Shown here: positions 21,264 to 29,198 of the stretch, piece by piece | Numbering within the stretch: the stretch's first letter is position 1 | Layout: every line of letters starts with the position of its first letter | Assembly (NCBI RefSeq): GCF_001419765.1 | Contig: NZ_LIRK01000074.1 | Span: forward strand, 1-36,065 | DNA: 36,065 nt | Source of the DNA: Streptomyces torulosus | GTDB taxonomy: Bacteria; Actinomycetota; Actinomycetes; Streptomycetales; Streptomycetaceae | Direction: 5' to 3' | The notes under the pieces: model-generated | Seen by the model: only the letters and a program-made list of their open reading frames with translations | The model's database searches: none | Told to the model about the DNA's origin: nothing | Program-made: the position numbers and the translations under genes

Positions 21264-22418
21264 GTGCGTCACAGCATCGGGCGCCATCGCAGAACCGGCA
21301 CCCTGTCGATCGCGGCCGCCGTGGCCGTCGCCTCGGGGGCGGGCGGTGTCCTTCTCGGCCTCTCGAACAGCGGTGCCCGGGCCGCCGCGACCACGGTCAC
21401 CGTCTCCAGCACCGCGTCGCTGGAGTCCGCCTTCGCCCGGGCCACCGCCGGTACGACCATCAAGGTCCGCGGCGGCACCTACCGGCCCACCCGGACCCTG
21501 AAGTCCACGGCCGACGGCACCCCCTCGGCCCGGATCACGCTCACCGCGTACGGGGACGGGAAGGTCAGGATCGACGGCTCCGCGCTGCCCGCCGGGTCCT
21601 GGCTCGCCGCGATCCACGGCGACCACTGGACCGTCTCCGGGATCACCTTCCAGAACTCCCCGGCGCAGGGCTTCGTCGCCACGTCGTCCGTCGGCGGGAT
21701 CTTCGACAACCTCGTCACCGCCAACAACGGCGACTCCGGCTTCACCCTGCGCGGCGACGGCACCACCGGCAACCTCGTGCGGAACCTGGACAGCCACGGC
21801 AACTACGACGCCGCGAACCACGGCCAGAACGCCGACGGCATCGCCGTGAAGTTCGGCTCCGGCACCGGCAACCGGATCACCGGCGCCCGCCTCTACGACA
21901 ACGCGGACGACGGGCTCGACCTCTGGCAGTTCTCCTCGCCCGTCACCGTCGAGCACTCCTGGGCCTTCGGCAACGGCAGGAACCGCTGGAACGACAGCGC
22001 GTTCCAGGGCAACGGCAACGGGTTCAAGCTGGGCGGCGGCGGTGCCTCCGTCGCCCACTCCGTCCACGACAGCGCGGCCTGGGACAACACGCTGCACGGC
22101 TTCACCGAGAACTCCAACACCGGGGCGATCCGGCTGCACCGCAACACCGCCTACTCCAACCGGGCGGACGGGTTCTCTTTCGCCACGGGGAAGGCCCGGC
22201 TGACGCGGAACCTCGCGGTGGGCAACGGCACGGGGAAGGCCCGGCTGGGTCCGCGCACGGTGTCGGCGGACGACAACTGGAACAGCGGGGTGGCCACACC
22301 GCCGTTCAGGTCCACGGACGCCCGCGCCGTGTACGGGCCGCGTGGCAGGGGTGGTGCGCTGCCGGTCACGGCGTTCCTGACGACCGGCTCCACGGCCTTC
22401 GGCTCGACGATGCGCTGA
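21264..22418 (+). CDS. Secreted PL9 pectate lyase, second of a tandem pair
   Basis: The 384-residue paralogue of the gene at 20022 starts at GTG 21264 after GAGAAAGGAA. The signal peptide is longer and basic (RHSIGRHRRTGTLSIAAAVAVASG). The active-site residues keep PL9 spacing: D191, D215, D216, D219 and K255. A 43-bp block (20337-20379 and 21621-21663) is identical in the two genes, as is a block around the DGIAVKFGSG codons, which suggests tandem duplication with later gene conversion. Differences in the tail and in residues facing the groove (FWSFSS against LWQFSS) may reflect different product or ester tolerance. A strong terminator follows. Confidence 0.91.
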   Translation: MRHSIGRHRRTGTLSIAAAVAVASGAGGVLLGLSNSGARAAATTVTVSSTASLESAFARATAGTTIKVRGGTYRPTRTLKSTADGTPSARITLTAYGDGKVRIDGSALPAGSWLAAIHGDHWTVSGITFQNSPAQGFVATSSVGGIFDNLVTANNGDSGFTLRGDGTTGNLVRNLDSHGNYDAANHGQNADGIAVKFGSGTGNRITGARLYDNADDGLDLWQFSSPVTVEHSWAFGNGRNRWNDSAFQGNGNGFKLGGGGASVAHSVHDSAAWDNTLHGFTENSNTGAIRLHRNTAYSNRADGFSFATGKARLTRNLAVGNGTGKARLGPRTVSADDNWNSGVATPPFRSTDARAVYGPRGRGGALPVTAFLTTGSTAFGSTMR

Positions 22419-22430
22419 TCCGGGAGAAGG

Positions 22431-22464
22431 GCGCCCCCCGCCGGTCGTCACCGGCGGGGGGCGC
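22431..22464. terminator. Bidirectional hairpin terminator between PL9 and PL4 genes
   Basis: GCGCCCCCCGCCGGT (22431-22445) and ACCGGCGGGGGGCGC (22450-22464) form a perfect 15-bp stem around CGTC. It lies between convergent genes and probably ends both. Confidence 0.8.
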
Positions 22465-22519
22465 TTGTCGTGCCGACCGAGGGGGGCTCAAGTCGGCACC
22501 ACTGCCGGCCGAGGGGGGC

Positions 22520-24205
22520 TCAGGCCAGCAGGTCCACACAGTCGAACGAGGTGCCCGGGCTCAGGAAGGCCGTGCCGCTCGATCCACTGACGACATCGAT
22601 CTTCAGTACGTTGTACCCACTGGTGTTCGACTTCCATGCACTGGCGGGGACCTGGAACGTGAACATGTGGTTGTTCCCCCGGTACGAACCCGTGGTCAGG
22701 GAACGCGTCGAGGGCTGCTTGGGCGGCGCCGGGACCGGCGACACCCACTCGTTGACCGTCACCCGCGGCCGGCCGTTCGAGAACGCGTCCGTGACCCCGA
22801 TCCTCAGCGTGTGCGCGGCGGCGGCCTGCGCGGCGGTCAGCTTGAAGTACACGCGGACCCCGTTGTTCACGTCCTGCCACACATACGCCGGGAACGTCGC
22901 GGCCTGGTCGCCGCCGCCGAGGGTGACGTCGCCCGTCCACTTCGCGGCACGGCCGTCGGAGGGGTGCGCGTACGTCATCAGCTCGGCGTTCTTGAACCCG
23001 CGCGGCGTGCCGTCCCAGTCGCCGAGCCGCCACAGAGTCCTCGCCGCGGACGGATCCCCGGTGATGGTCAGGGTGTTGAGCGCGGTGGAGCCGCCCGCCG
23101 TCACCGTCACCTGCCGGGTGTGCACGGCCAGCTCGCCCTTGTAGACGGTCAGGGTGTACGTGCCCGGCAGCATGCCCTTGCAGGAGAAGGCGCCGGTGCC
23201 GGCCGCGGCCTTGGTCCAGTACTGGGCGTCGGCGTTGGCGAAGCCGACCGTGTAGGCGTGCTTCGGGTCCATGCCCTTGAGCCCGACCCCGGCCACCTTG
23301 CCGCGTCCCGCCCTGCCGACCCAGCCGGTGATGCCGAGGCCGTCCACCCAGGAGGTGTCCAGCCGGTCGTGGGCCAGGGCGGGGGAGGGGGCGCCGCCGT
23401 CGGTGAAGGCGAGGACGTACGGGCCCTGGAGGCCGAAACGTTCCGGCTCGGTCTGGGCCTGGTTGTAGTGCAGGATCTCGTAGAGCCCGGCGCCCTTGTC
23501 GTTGGAGTGGCGCAGCAGCGAGCGGTAGAAGGGGCCGCCGGACGCCTTCTCGTGGTTGGAGCGGACGAGCCACAGGCCGACCTCGCCGGTGGTGAACCCG
23601 ATGTGGTCGTAGTCGATGACCCGCTTGCCCGAGTAGTGCTTGGAGTGGGTGGTGCCGTCCGCGCGCCGCCACACGTCGCCGGCCTCGATGACGTGGTCGG
23701 AGCTCTCGATCCAGGAGTCCGGGCCCTCGTTCGGGAACACGCCCGGCTTGAGACGGACGAGGAAGCGGGTCGCGGTGAAGGAGGCGTCCGCCTTGTGCGT
23801 CCACAGATGGATGGTGCTCTGGCCGCTGCGGGCCGCGTACCACTGGGTGATCGCGCCGTGCACGGCCTTGACCAGGATGGTCTGCCCCGACTGCCGGAGC
23901 GTGACGGCGGCGCTGCCGAGGCCCGACTCGACGTGCGAGTGCCTGCCGCCGTAGCCCTCGTACTCCTTGCCCCGGTAGCGCAGGGAGGTGAGGTCGCCGG
24001 TGGTCTTGGAGACCTTGAAGACCAGGCCGCCGCCCGTGTCGACGACGAGGTTGCGGCCGTCGTCGGAGTGTCCGAAACCGGCGGCGGACGCCGTGGAGAG
24101 GAGGCCGGTGCCACCCGCGACGGCGGCGCCGGTGGCGGCCACGCCGATCGCGGTGGCGCCGAGCAGCCGTCTGCGGGACAGGCGTCGTCTCTTGTGCGTG
24201 CTCAA
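22520..24205 (-). CDS. Secreted rhamnogalacturonan lyase (PL4)
   Basis: The 561-residue enzyme has a Tat signal (LSRRRLLGATAIGVAATGAA, cleaved near ASAA at 42). The three domains of PL4 lyases follow: an N-terminal beta-sandwich catalytic domain (about 45-330), an FnIII-like domain (about 335-405, GMLPGTYTLTVYKGEL) and a C-terminal jelly-roll (about 415-561, ending TAFLSPGTSFDCVDLLA). Candidates for the catalytic pair of Aspergillus RGL4 (K150/H210) are K189 in TTHSKHYSGKRVID and H218 in SNHEKASGGPFYR. It cleaves the galacturonate-rhamnose backbone of rhamnogalacturonan I. The start chosen is a TTG at 24205-24203 with GGAG 8 nt upstream, because the only nearby ATG (24212) is in another frame. 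Confidence 0.9.
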   Translation of the reverse strand: MSTHKRRRLSRRRLLGATAIGVAATGAAVAGGTGLLSTASAAGFGHSDDGRNLVVDTGGGLVFKVSKTTGDLTSLRYRGKEYEGYGGRHSHVESGLGSAAVTLRQSGQTILVKAVHGAITQWYAARSGQSTIHLWTHKADASFTATRFLVRLKPGVFPNEGPDSWIESSDHVIEAGDVWRRADGTTHSKHYSGKRVIDYDHIGFTTGEVGLWLVRSNHEKASGGPFYRSLLRHSNDKGAGLYEILHYNQAQTEPERFGLQGPYVLAFTDGGAPSPALAHDRLDTSWVDGLGITGWVGRAGRGKVAGVGLKGMDPKHAYTVGFANADAQYWTKAAAGTGAFSCKGMLPGTYTLTVYKGELAVHTRQVTVTAGGSTALNTLTITGDPSAARTLWRLGDWDGTPRGFKNAELMTYAHPSDGRAAKWTGDVTLGGGDQAATFPAYVWQDVNNGVRVYFKLTAAQAAAAHTLRIGVTDAFSNGRPRVTVNEWVSPVPAPPKQPSTRSLTTGSYRGNNHMFTFQVPASAWKSNTSGYNVLKIDVVSGSSGTAFLSPGTSFDCVDLLA

Positions 24206-24244
24206 GGGGCATGCTCCGGGAATGGTGGATTCCGTATCGCTCGT

Positions 24245-24296
24245 ACGTGAGAGCAGATGACAGGAACCGGCAGCCGGTTCCCTCCCGCTCTCACGT
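24245..24296. repeat. Large nested inverted repeat upstream of the PL4 gene
   Basis: The outer arms ACGTGAGAGC (24245-24254) and GCTCTCACGT (24287-24296) are perfect complements. Inside lies a second perfect dyad, GGAACCGGC-A-GCCGGTTCC (24263-24281). It is 40 nt upstream of the PL4 start and 63 nt beyond the anti-sigma gene stop. It could be a two-site operator, a 5' leader structure, or a terminator for the upstream operon. Confidence 0.6.
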
Positions 24297-24311
24297 CTTC
24301 CGGTCGCCACC

Positions 24312-24353
24312 GGCGGCCAAAGGGTTGCCGCCCCGCGAAATTTTTTCCGCGGG
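24312..24353 (-). terminator. Hairpins after the anti-sigma gene
   Basis: CCCGCG (24332-24337) pairs with CGCGGG (24348-24353) around an A/T-rich centre, starting only six bases past the anti-sigma stop codon. GGCGGC (24312-24317) pairs with GCCGCC (24327-24332) just beyond. Together they are a likely terminator for the sigma/anti-sigma pair. Confidence 0.5.
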
Positions 24354-24358
24354 ATCTT

Positions 24359-25228
24359 CTACGAGTCGCCGTCGTCCGACGAGTCGCCCTCGTCGTGGCC
24401 CTCGAAGTCGCCCGCCACCGCGAACTCCTCGCCGTCCGCCTTCGCGGTCATCGCGTAGCGGTCGTCGCTCGCGTCCCGGCCACCGCGCTCGTGGTTGTAC
24501 TGCCCGGCGAAGACGAACTCGCCCTTCGGGACCGTACGGCCGTCCTTGAGCACCCAGGTGTAGACCAGGAAGCCGCCGTCCTCCGCGACCGTCAGGTCGA
24601 AGTCCTGTTCCGGCAGCGACCGCCAGGCGCCGGACGAGGAGACCCCGCCGGTCTCGGCGACCCGCAGCTGGACGGTGAGACTGGTGAGCTGCTCGCTCGT
24701 CCTCAGGGTCAGATTGCTCTGCGCCCAGAAGTCGTTGCTGTGCGGGTCGACCGAACCGGCCGACCAGAGCGGACCGTCCTGCTCGTCCCCCGAGGAGGGC
24801 AGCTTCGGAACGGGGGAGTTCTTGGCCGACGGCGTGCTCGACGGCTCGGAGCTGGGCTCGCGCTCCTGCTTCGACCCGCCGCGGCTCGGCTCCGGGTCCG
24901 GCGGGATCGGGGCCCGGCTCGTCGCGGCCGGGGACTCCTCCGGCGTCGGCGACACCGCGACCGTCTGGTCGTTCGGCCGCTCCTCGCCCTTCACCGCCGA
25001 CGCGACGGCGTAACCACCCACCGCGAGCACCCCCGCGACACCGGCGGTCGCGCTGACCACACGCACCCAGCCCCACAGCGGCGGCCGTGTGGCCTTCCGG
25101 CCGCGGCGTCGCTCCTCGGGGGCCGCCATTCCGCGTTCGATCCGGGCCAGGATGCGGGCGCGGTCGGGCTCGTGCGCCTCGGCCGACTCGCGCAGCCGGG
25201 CGCGCAGGTCCTCGTGCACGTCCCTCAT
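24359..25228 (-). CDS. Single-span membrane protein, probable anti-sigma-like regulator
   Basis: This 289-residue protein has a charged cytoplasmic N-terminus (residues 1-50, DLRARLRESAEAHEPDRARILARIERGM) and one transmembrane helix at about 53-77. A Ser/Pro/Glu-rich linker (about 85-145) follows, then an extracellular domain of about 140 residues with no family I recognise. Its ATG overlaps the stop of the ECF sigma gene (ATGA), the standard arrangement of an anti-sigma factor. The DRARILARIERGM helix resembles the cytoplasmic part of such regulators in Streptomyces. It lacks a zf-HC2 zinc motif, so the sigma contact would be non-canonical. The C-terminal tail is unusually acidic (HDEGDSSDDGDS). 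The role as anti-sigma is inferred from context. Confidence 0.75.
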   Translation of the reverse strand: MRDVHEDLRARLRESAEAHEPDRARILARIERGMAAPEERRRGRKATRPPLWGWVRVVSATAGVAGVLAVGGYAVASAVKGEERPNDQTVAVSPTPEESPAATSRAPIPPDPEPSRGGSKQEREPSSEPSSTPSAKNSPVPKLPSSGDEQDGPLWSAGSVDPHSNDFWAQSNLTLRTSEQLTSLTVQLRVAETGGVSSSGAWRSLPEQDFDLTVAEDGGFLVYTWVLKDGRTVPKGEFVFAGQYNHERGGRDASDDRYAMTAKADGEEFAVAGDFEGHDEGDSSDDGDS

Positions 25229-25827
25229 CGGTCCCTTCTTCCGCTGCCCGGCGCACCCGCGCCGGTCACCCTCGCGCCCGTGACACCCGCGCCCGAGATG
25301 CCGGCGGGCATCCGCTTCGGGGCGTCCCCGGTGCCGAGCAGCTTCCGCAGCTCGGCCATCCCCTTGGACGTCTGGCTCTTCACCGTACCGACCGAGACGC
25401 CGAGGGCGAGCGCCGTGTCCTTCTCCGAGAGGTCGAAAGCATGCCGAAGCACCACACACGCCCGCTTGCGGAACGGCAGCCGGCGCAGCGCCGACTGCAT
25501 GTCCACCGCCCCGGGCACATCGGGATTCTCGGTCTTCTCCTCGCGCTGTGACCAGAACAGTGTGATCCGTCGACGCTCCCGCACCGCGCTGCGGATCCGG
25601 GTACGGGCCAGGTTGGCGACCACACCGCGGGCGTACGCCACCGGGTGCTCCGCCGCGCGGACCCGGTCCCAGCGGTGCCACATCGCGAGCAGCGCGTCCG
25701 CGGCGAGATCGTCCGCCGCGTCCGCCTCGCCGGTCAACAGATGGGCCAGACGGGACAGTTCGGCGTAGTGCCGTTCGAAGAAGTCGTGGAACTCCACGGA
25801 GGCTGCGTCGTCGACGACCGTGCCCAC
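25225..25827 (-). CDS. ECF RNA polymerase sigma factor (SigE family)
   Basis: The 200-residue protein has sigma region 2 (about 13-80, FFERHYAELSRLAHLLTGEADAADDLAADALLAMWHRWDRV) and region 4 (about 115-170, ALRRLPFRKRACVVLRHAFDLSEKDTALALGVSVGTVKSQTSKG). There is no region 3, as expected for ECF factors. The GTG at 25827 follows GAGGAGAGAGG; a longer start at 25899 would add 24 poorly supported residues. The alanine/glycine-rich tail after residue 172 is low complexity. It is co-transcribed with and overlapped by the membrane protein gene. The signal sensed is unknown. It lies next to the pectin cluster but need not control it. Confidence 0.9.
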   Translation of the reverse strand: MGTVVDDAASVEFHDFFERHYAELSRLAHLLTGEADAADDLAADALLAMWHRWDRVRAAEHPVAYARGVVANLARTRIRSAVRERRRITLFWSQREEKTENPDVPGAVDMQSALRRLPFRKRACVVLRHAFDLSEKDTALALGVSVGTVKSQTSKGMAELRKLLGTGDAPKRMPAGISGAGVTGARVTGAGAPGSGRRDR

Positions 25828-25880
25828 GGGCGACCTCTCTCCTCGCTTCGGCGTGCAGGCACCGGGACCGGGCGCCTGTG

Positions 25881-25900
25881 CGTGTCGTGTGAACGACACG
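25881..25900. promoter_or_regulatory. Inverted repeat upstream of the sigma gene
   Basis: CGTGTCGT and ACGACACG form a perfect 8-bp dyad around GTGA, 54 nt upstream of the sigma start. It may be a leader hairpin or operator. The rest of the 271-nt spacer 25828-26098 holds the NCS2 upstream palindrome and no gene. Confidence 0.45.
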
Positions 25901-26023
25901 TGATCCTCCGGGGCTTCCCCCTACGAGATCCGGAAGAGTAGCAGTGATCGTGAACGAACTTCGTACGAGCCTTCGAACGCTGTCTTACGGGGCGAACGTC
26001 GATTCCGTAACACGGAGAAAACC

Positions 26024-26036
26024 TGAACCGGGTTCA
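26024..26036. promoter_or_regulatory. Palindrome upstream of the NCS2 permease
   Basis: TGAACC-G-GGTTCA is a perfect 13-bp palindrome 62 nt before the permease start, in the divergent spacer with the sigma gene. It is a good operator candidate; no regulator is identified. Confidence 0.45.
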
Positions 26037-26098
26037 ACGACGGAACAATCCAGCCAGCACCCGCGCGTAGTACACACACGTCACTAGGAGCTCCGCCC

Positions 26099-27550
26099 AT
26101 GTCCGACGCACAGAAGGTGGCCGACCGGCAGAGCACCCCGCCATCCGGGGTGAGCAGCGTCGATCGCTTCTTCAAGATCACCGATCGGGGATCCACCTTC
26201 GCCCGTGAGATACGCGGCGGCCTCGCCACGTTCTTCACGATGGCATACATCCTTGTCCTGAATCCCATCATCCTGGGCAGCGCCAAGGACAAGTACGGCC
26301 ACACCCTCGACGGCGCCGAACTCGTCACCGCCACCGCCCTCGTGGCGGCCGTGATGACGATCATCATGGGCGTCGGAGGCAACCTGCCGCTCGCGCTCGC
26401 CGCGGGCCTCGGACTCAACGCGGTCGTCGCCTTCCAGATAGCCCCGCTGATGAGCTGGCCCGACGCGATGGGCCTGGTCGTCCTCGAAGGCCTGCTGATC
26501 TGCATCCTGGTGGTCACGGGCCTGCGCGAGGCCGTCATGCACGCCATACCGCAGCCGCTCAAGCAGGCGATCAGCGTCGGCATAGGCCTGTTCATCGCCT
26601 TCATCGGCTTCGTCGACGCCGGGTTCGTCACCCGCATCCCGGACATCGCGAACACCACGGTTCCGGTACAGCTCGGCGCGGCCGGTTCGCTGTCCGGCTG
26701 GCCCATCCTGGTCTTCTGCCTCGGCGTCCTGCTGACCATCGGCCTGCTCGCCCGCAAGGTGAAGGGCGCGATCCTGATCAGCATCCTGACGATGACGGTC
26801 GTTGCGATCGTGATCAACTCGGTGGCCGACATCAAGAGCTGGGGCCTGACCACCCCGAAGGTCCCCGACGACCTCGTGGCCGCCCCCGAGTTCGGACTGA
26901 TCGGCGACTTCAGCCTCTTCGGCTCCTTCGGCGAGACCACCGTCATCACGGTCGTCCTGCTGGTCTTCACCCTGCTGCTCTCGGACTTCTTCGACACCAT
27001 GGGCACCGTCGTCGGTGTCAGCGCCGAGGCCGGTCTGCTCGACGAGGAGGGCAAGGTCCCGAACCTCGGCCGGGTCCTGCTCATCGACGGCGCCGCGGCG
27101 GTCGCCGGCGGCGCGGCCTCCTCGTCCTCCGCGACCTCCTACATCGAGTCCGCGGCGGGCGTCGGCGAGGGCGCCCGCACCGGCTTCTCCAACCTGATCA
27201 CCGGCGGCCTCTTCGCGGTCGCCCTCTTCCTCACCCCGCTGCTGACCATCGTGCCGATGCAGGCCGCCGCCCCCGCACTGGTCGCCGTGGGCTTCCTGAT
27301 GATGACCCAGGTCAAGAACATCGACTGGGACCGGTACGACATCGCCATCCCCGCGTTCCTCACGATCGCCGTGATGCCGTTCACCTACTCCATCACCAAC
27401 GGCATCGGCGCCGGCTTCCTCGCCTACGTCCTCATCAGGACGGTCCTCGGCAGGGCCAAGGAGATCCACTGGCTGCTGTGGGGCACTTCGGCGCTGTTCC
27501 TGGTGTACTTCGCGATCAACCCGATCCAGCAGCTGTTCGGCGTGCGGTAG
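26099..27550 (+). CDS. NCS2 family purine permease (AzgA-like)
   Basis: The 483-residue membrane protein has about 12-14 hydrophobic helices. It opens with the AzgA-branch signature EIRGGLATFFTMAYILVLNPIIL (about 39-61). Other family landmarks are the long SDFFDTMGTVVGVSAEAGLL segment (about 294-313) and the SSSATSYIESAAGVGEGARTG segment with the substrate-site serines and glutamate (about 342-362). AzgA-type transporters import hypoxanthine, guanine or adenine with protons. The ATG follows TAGGAG. It is a single-gene unit: a terminator follows, and upstream is the divergent sigma gene. Confidence 0.93.
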   Translation: MSDAQKVADRQSTPPSGVSSVDRFFKITDRGSTFAREIRGGLATFFTMAYILVLNPIILGSAKDKYGHTLDGAELVTATALVAAVMTIIMGVGGNLPLALAAGLGLNAVVAFQIAPLMSWPDAMGLVVLEGLLICILVVTGLREAVMHAIPQPLKQAISVGIGLFIAFIGFVDAGFVTRIPDIANTTVPVQLGAAGSLSGWPILVFCLGVLLTIGLLARKVKGAILISILTMTVVAIVINSVADIKSWGLTTPKVPDDLVAAPEFGLIGDFSLFGSFGETTVITVVLLVFTLLLSDFFDTMGTVVGVSAEAGLLDEEGKVPNLGRVLLIDGAAAVAGGAASSSSATSYIESAAGVGEGARTGFSNLITGGLFAVALFLTPLLTIVPMQAAAPALVAVGFLMMTQVKNIDWDRYDIAIPAFLTIAVMPFTYSITNGIGAGFLAYVLIRTVLGRAKEIHWLLWGTSALFLVYFAINPIQQLFGVR

Positions 27551-27561
27551 ACGCCATGAAG

Positions 27562-27598
27562 GAAGGGCCGCCCCTCGGGGGGAAAGGGGCGGCCCTTC
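27562..27598. terminator. Terminator between NCS2 permease and penicillin-binding protein genes
   Basis: GAAGGGCCGCCCCT (27562-27575) and AGGGGCGGCCCTTC (27585-27598) form a perfect 14-bp stem with a 9-nt loop. It separates convergent genes. Confidence 0.8.
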
Positions 27599-27626
27599 GT
27601 CTGCGGACGGTCCTCGACCGGTGCCC

Positions 27627-29078
27627 TCAGTCCTTCAGCGCCGCCCGCATCGCGGCCTTCGCGACCGGCGCCGCCAGCCCGTTGCCGCTGACCTCGGAGC
27701 GGGCCGCGTTCGACTGCTCCACGACCACCGCGACGGCGACCTCCTTGCCGCCGGCCTTCGCGTACGACGTGAACCAGGCGTACGGCGTCTTGCTGTTCTT
27801 CTCGCCGTGCTGGGCGGTACCCGTCTTGCCGCCCACGGTCGCCCCGCCGATCCGCGCGTTCGTGCCCGTGCCGTCCTCGACGACCGTCTCCATCGCCGAC
27901 CGCAGCTGCTTCGCGGTGGACGCGCTCACCACCTGCTCGGTGCCGGCCTCGGAGTCGTAGTCCTCCAGCACATCGCCGCCGCCGTCGGTGATCTGCGACA
28001 CCATGTGCGGCGCCAACAGCTTGCCGTCGTTGGCGATGGCCGCCGACACCATGGCCATCTGCAGCGGCGTCGCGGTGACGTCGTACTGCCCGATCCCGGT
28101 CAGCGCGGTGGACGACTCGTCCATGTCGGACGGGTACACGCTGGTGTACGCCCGCACCGGCATGTCCTGCTCCGTGTCGTCGAAGCCGAACTTCTCGGCC
28201 ATCGCCCGGACCTTGTCCTGGCCCAGTTTGACGGCCATCCGCGCGAACACGTTGTTGCACGAGTACTGCAGCGCCGTACGGATGGAGGCGTTCTCGCAGG
28301 GCGCGTTCGGGTTCTCGTTGCTCAACTCGGTCTTCGTGCCCGGCAGGGTGTACGGGTCGGGGCTGTCCGTCCGCACGTCCACCGACGGGTACAGCCCGTC
28401 CTCCAGCGCGGCCGCCGCCACGACCAGCTTGAACGTCGACCCCGGCGGCAGCGGCTGCCGCAGCGCCCGGTTGGTCAGCGGCTTGTCCGGGTCCGCGGTG
28501 AGCTTCTTCCAGGCCGCGCCCGCCGAGTTGGCGTCCGTGAGCGACGACGGGTCGTACGACGGCGTCGACACCACCGCGAGGATCTTCCCGGTCTTCGGGT
28601 CGATCGCGACGGCCGCGCCCTTCTTGTCGCCGAGCGCCTCGTACGCCGCCTTCTGCACGGACGGGTCGATCGTCGTGATCACGTCGCCCGGCTCGGACCG
28701 CTCGCGGATCAGGGTGTCCAGCACCGTCTTCAGCCGGGGGTCCGTGCCGTTGAGCAGGTCCTGGTAGATGCCCTCCAGTTGCGTGGGCGCGTAACTCTGC
28801 GAGGCGTACCCCGTCACCGCCGCGTACAGCTCGCCGTCCTTGTAGGTGCGCTTGTAGGCGAGGTCGCCGCCCTTCGTCCGCGCGGAGCCGGTGACCGCGT
28901 CACCGCCCACGATGATGTTCCCGAGCGGCGCCGCGTACGTCTCGATCGCGTTCCGCCGGTTGGCCTTGTCCTCCGCGAGCGCCGTGCCCTCGTAGAACTG
29001 CACCCAGGTCGCCCGCACCAGCAGGGCGAGCACGAGGAGCAGGGTGAAGACGGCGCTGCGCCTGATCGTCTTGTTCAT
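27627..29078 (-). CDS. Class B penicillin-binding protein (PbpA/PBP2-type D,D-transpeptidase)
   Basis: The 483-residue protein has an N-terminal membrane anchor (about 8-22, SAVFTLLLVLALLV), a dimerisation/linker region, and a transpeptidase domain. The active-site motifs are S214-x-x-K217 (PPGSTFKL), S273-C-N275 (YSCNN) and K418-T-G (GGKTGTAQ). It crosslinks peptidoglycan at the outer face of the membrane. It lacks PASTA domains. Paralogues of PbpA that are not next to a rodA/ftsW gene, as here, are common in Streptomyces and may serve sporulation or stress. The ATG is at 29078. No link to the pectin genes is apparent. Confidence 0.93.
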   Translation of the reverse strand: MNKTIRRSAVFTLLLVLALLVRATWVQFYEGTALAEDKANRRNAIETYAAPLGNIIVGGDAVTGSARTKGGDLAYKRTYKDGELYAAVTGYASQSYAPTQLEGIYQDLLNGTDPRLKTVLDTLIRERSEPGDVITTIDPSVQKAAYEALGDKKGAAVAIDPKTGKILAVVSTPSYDPSSLTDANSAGAAWKKLTADPDKPLTNRALRQPLPPGSTFKLVVAAAALEDGLYPSVDVRTDSPDPYTLPGTKTELSNENPNAPCENASIRTALQYSCNNVFARMAVKLGQDKVRAMAEKFGFDDTEQDMPVRAYTSVYPSDMDESSTALTGIGQYDVTATPLQMAMVSAAIANDGKLLAPHMVSQITDGGGDVLEDYDSEAGTEQVVSASTAKQLRSAMETVVEDGTGTNARIGGATVGGKTGTAQHGEKNSKTPYAWFTSYAKAGGKEVAVAVVVEQSNAARSEVSGNGLAAPVAKAAMRAALKD

Positions 29079-29198
29079 CGCACCCGGACAGACGAGCGGA
29101 ATACGGTCGGTCGTTCCCTTCCGTCCCGGTTCTCATGAGGTCTTCATGTGCCCGGAGGGGGTCCGTCCGTCGTCTGCCGAGGGGCCCGTGCGTCCAGG

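Noticed and set aside
22488..24212. A 574-codon minus-strand frame starting at ATG within the PL4 gene
   Set aside because: It is offset from the frame that carries the Tat signal and PL4 domains, and shows no recognisable domains.
19928..24250. A 1440-codon plus-strand open frame
   Set aside because: It crosses both PL9 genes, a strong terminator and the antisense of PL4, and encodes arginine- and glycine-rich nonsense; it is a high-GC shadow frame.
27553..27600. Possible small gene starting at the ATG at 27556
   Set aside because: The sequence is the stem of a strong terminator and the frame runs into the antisense of the penicillin-binding protein gene.
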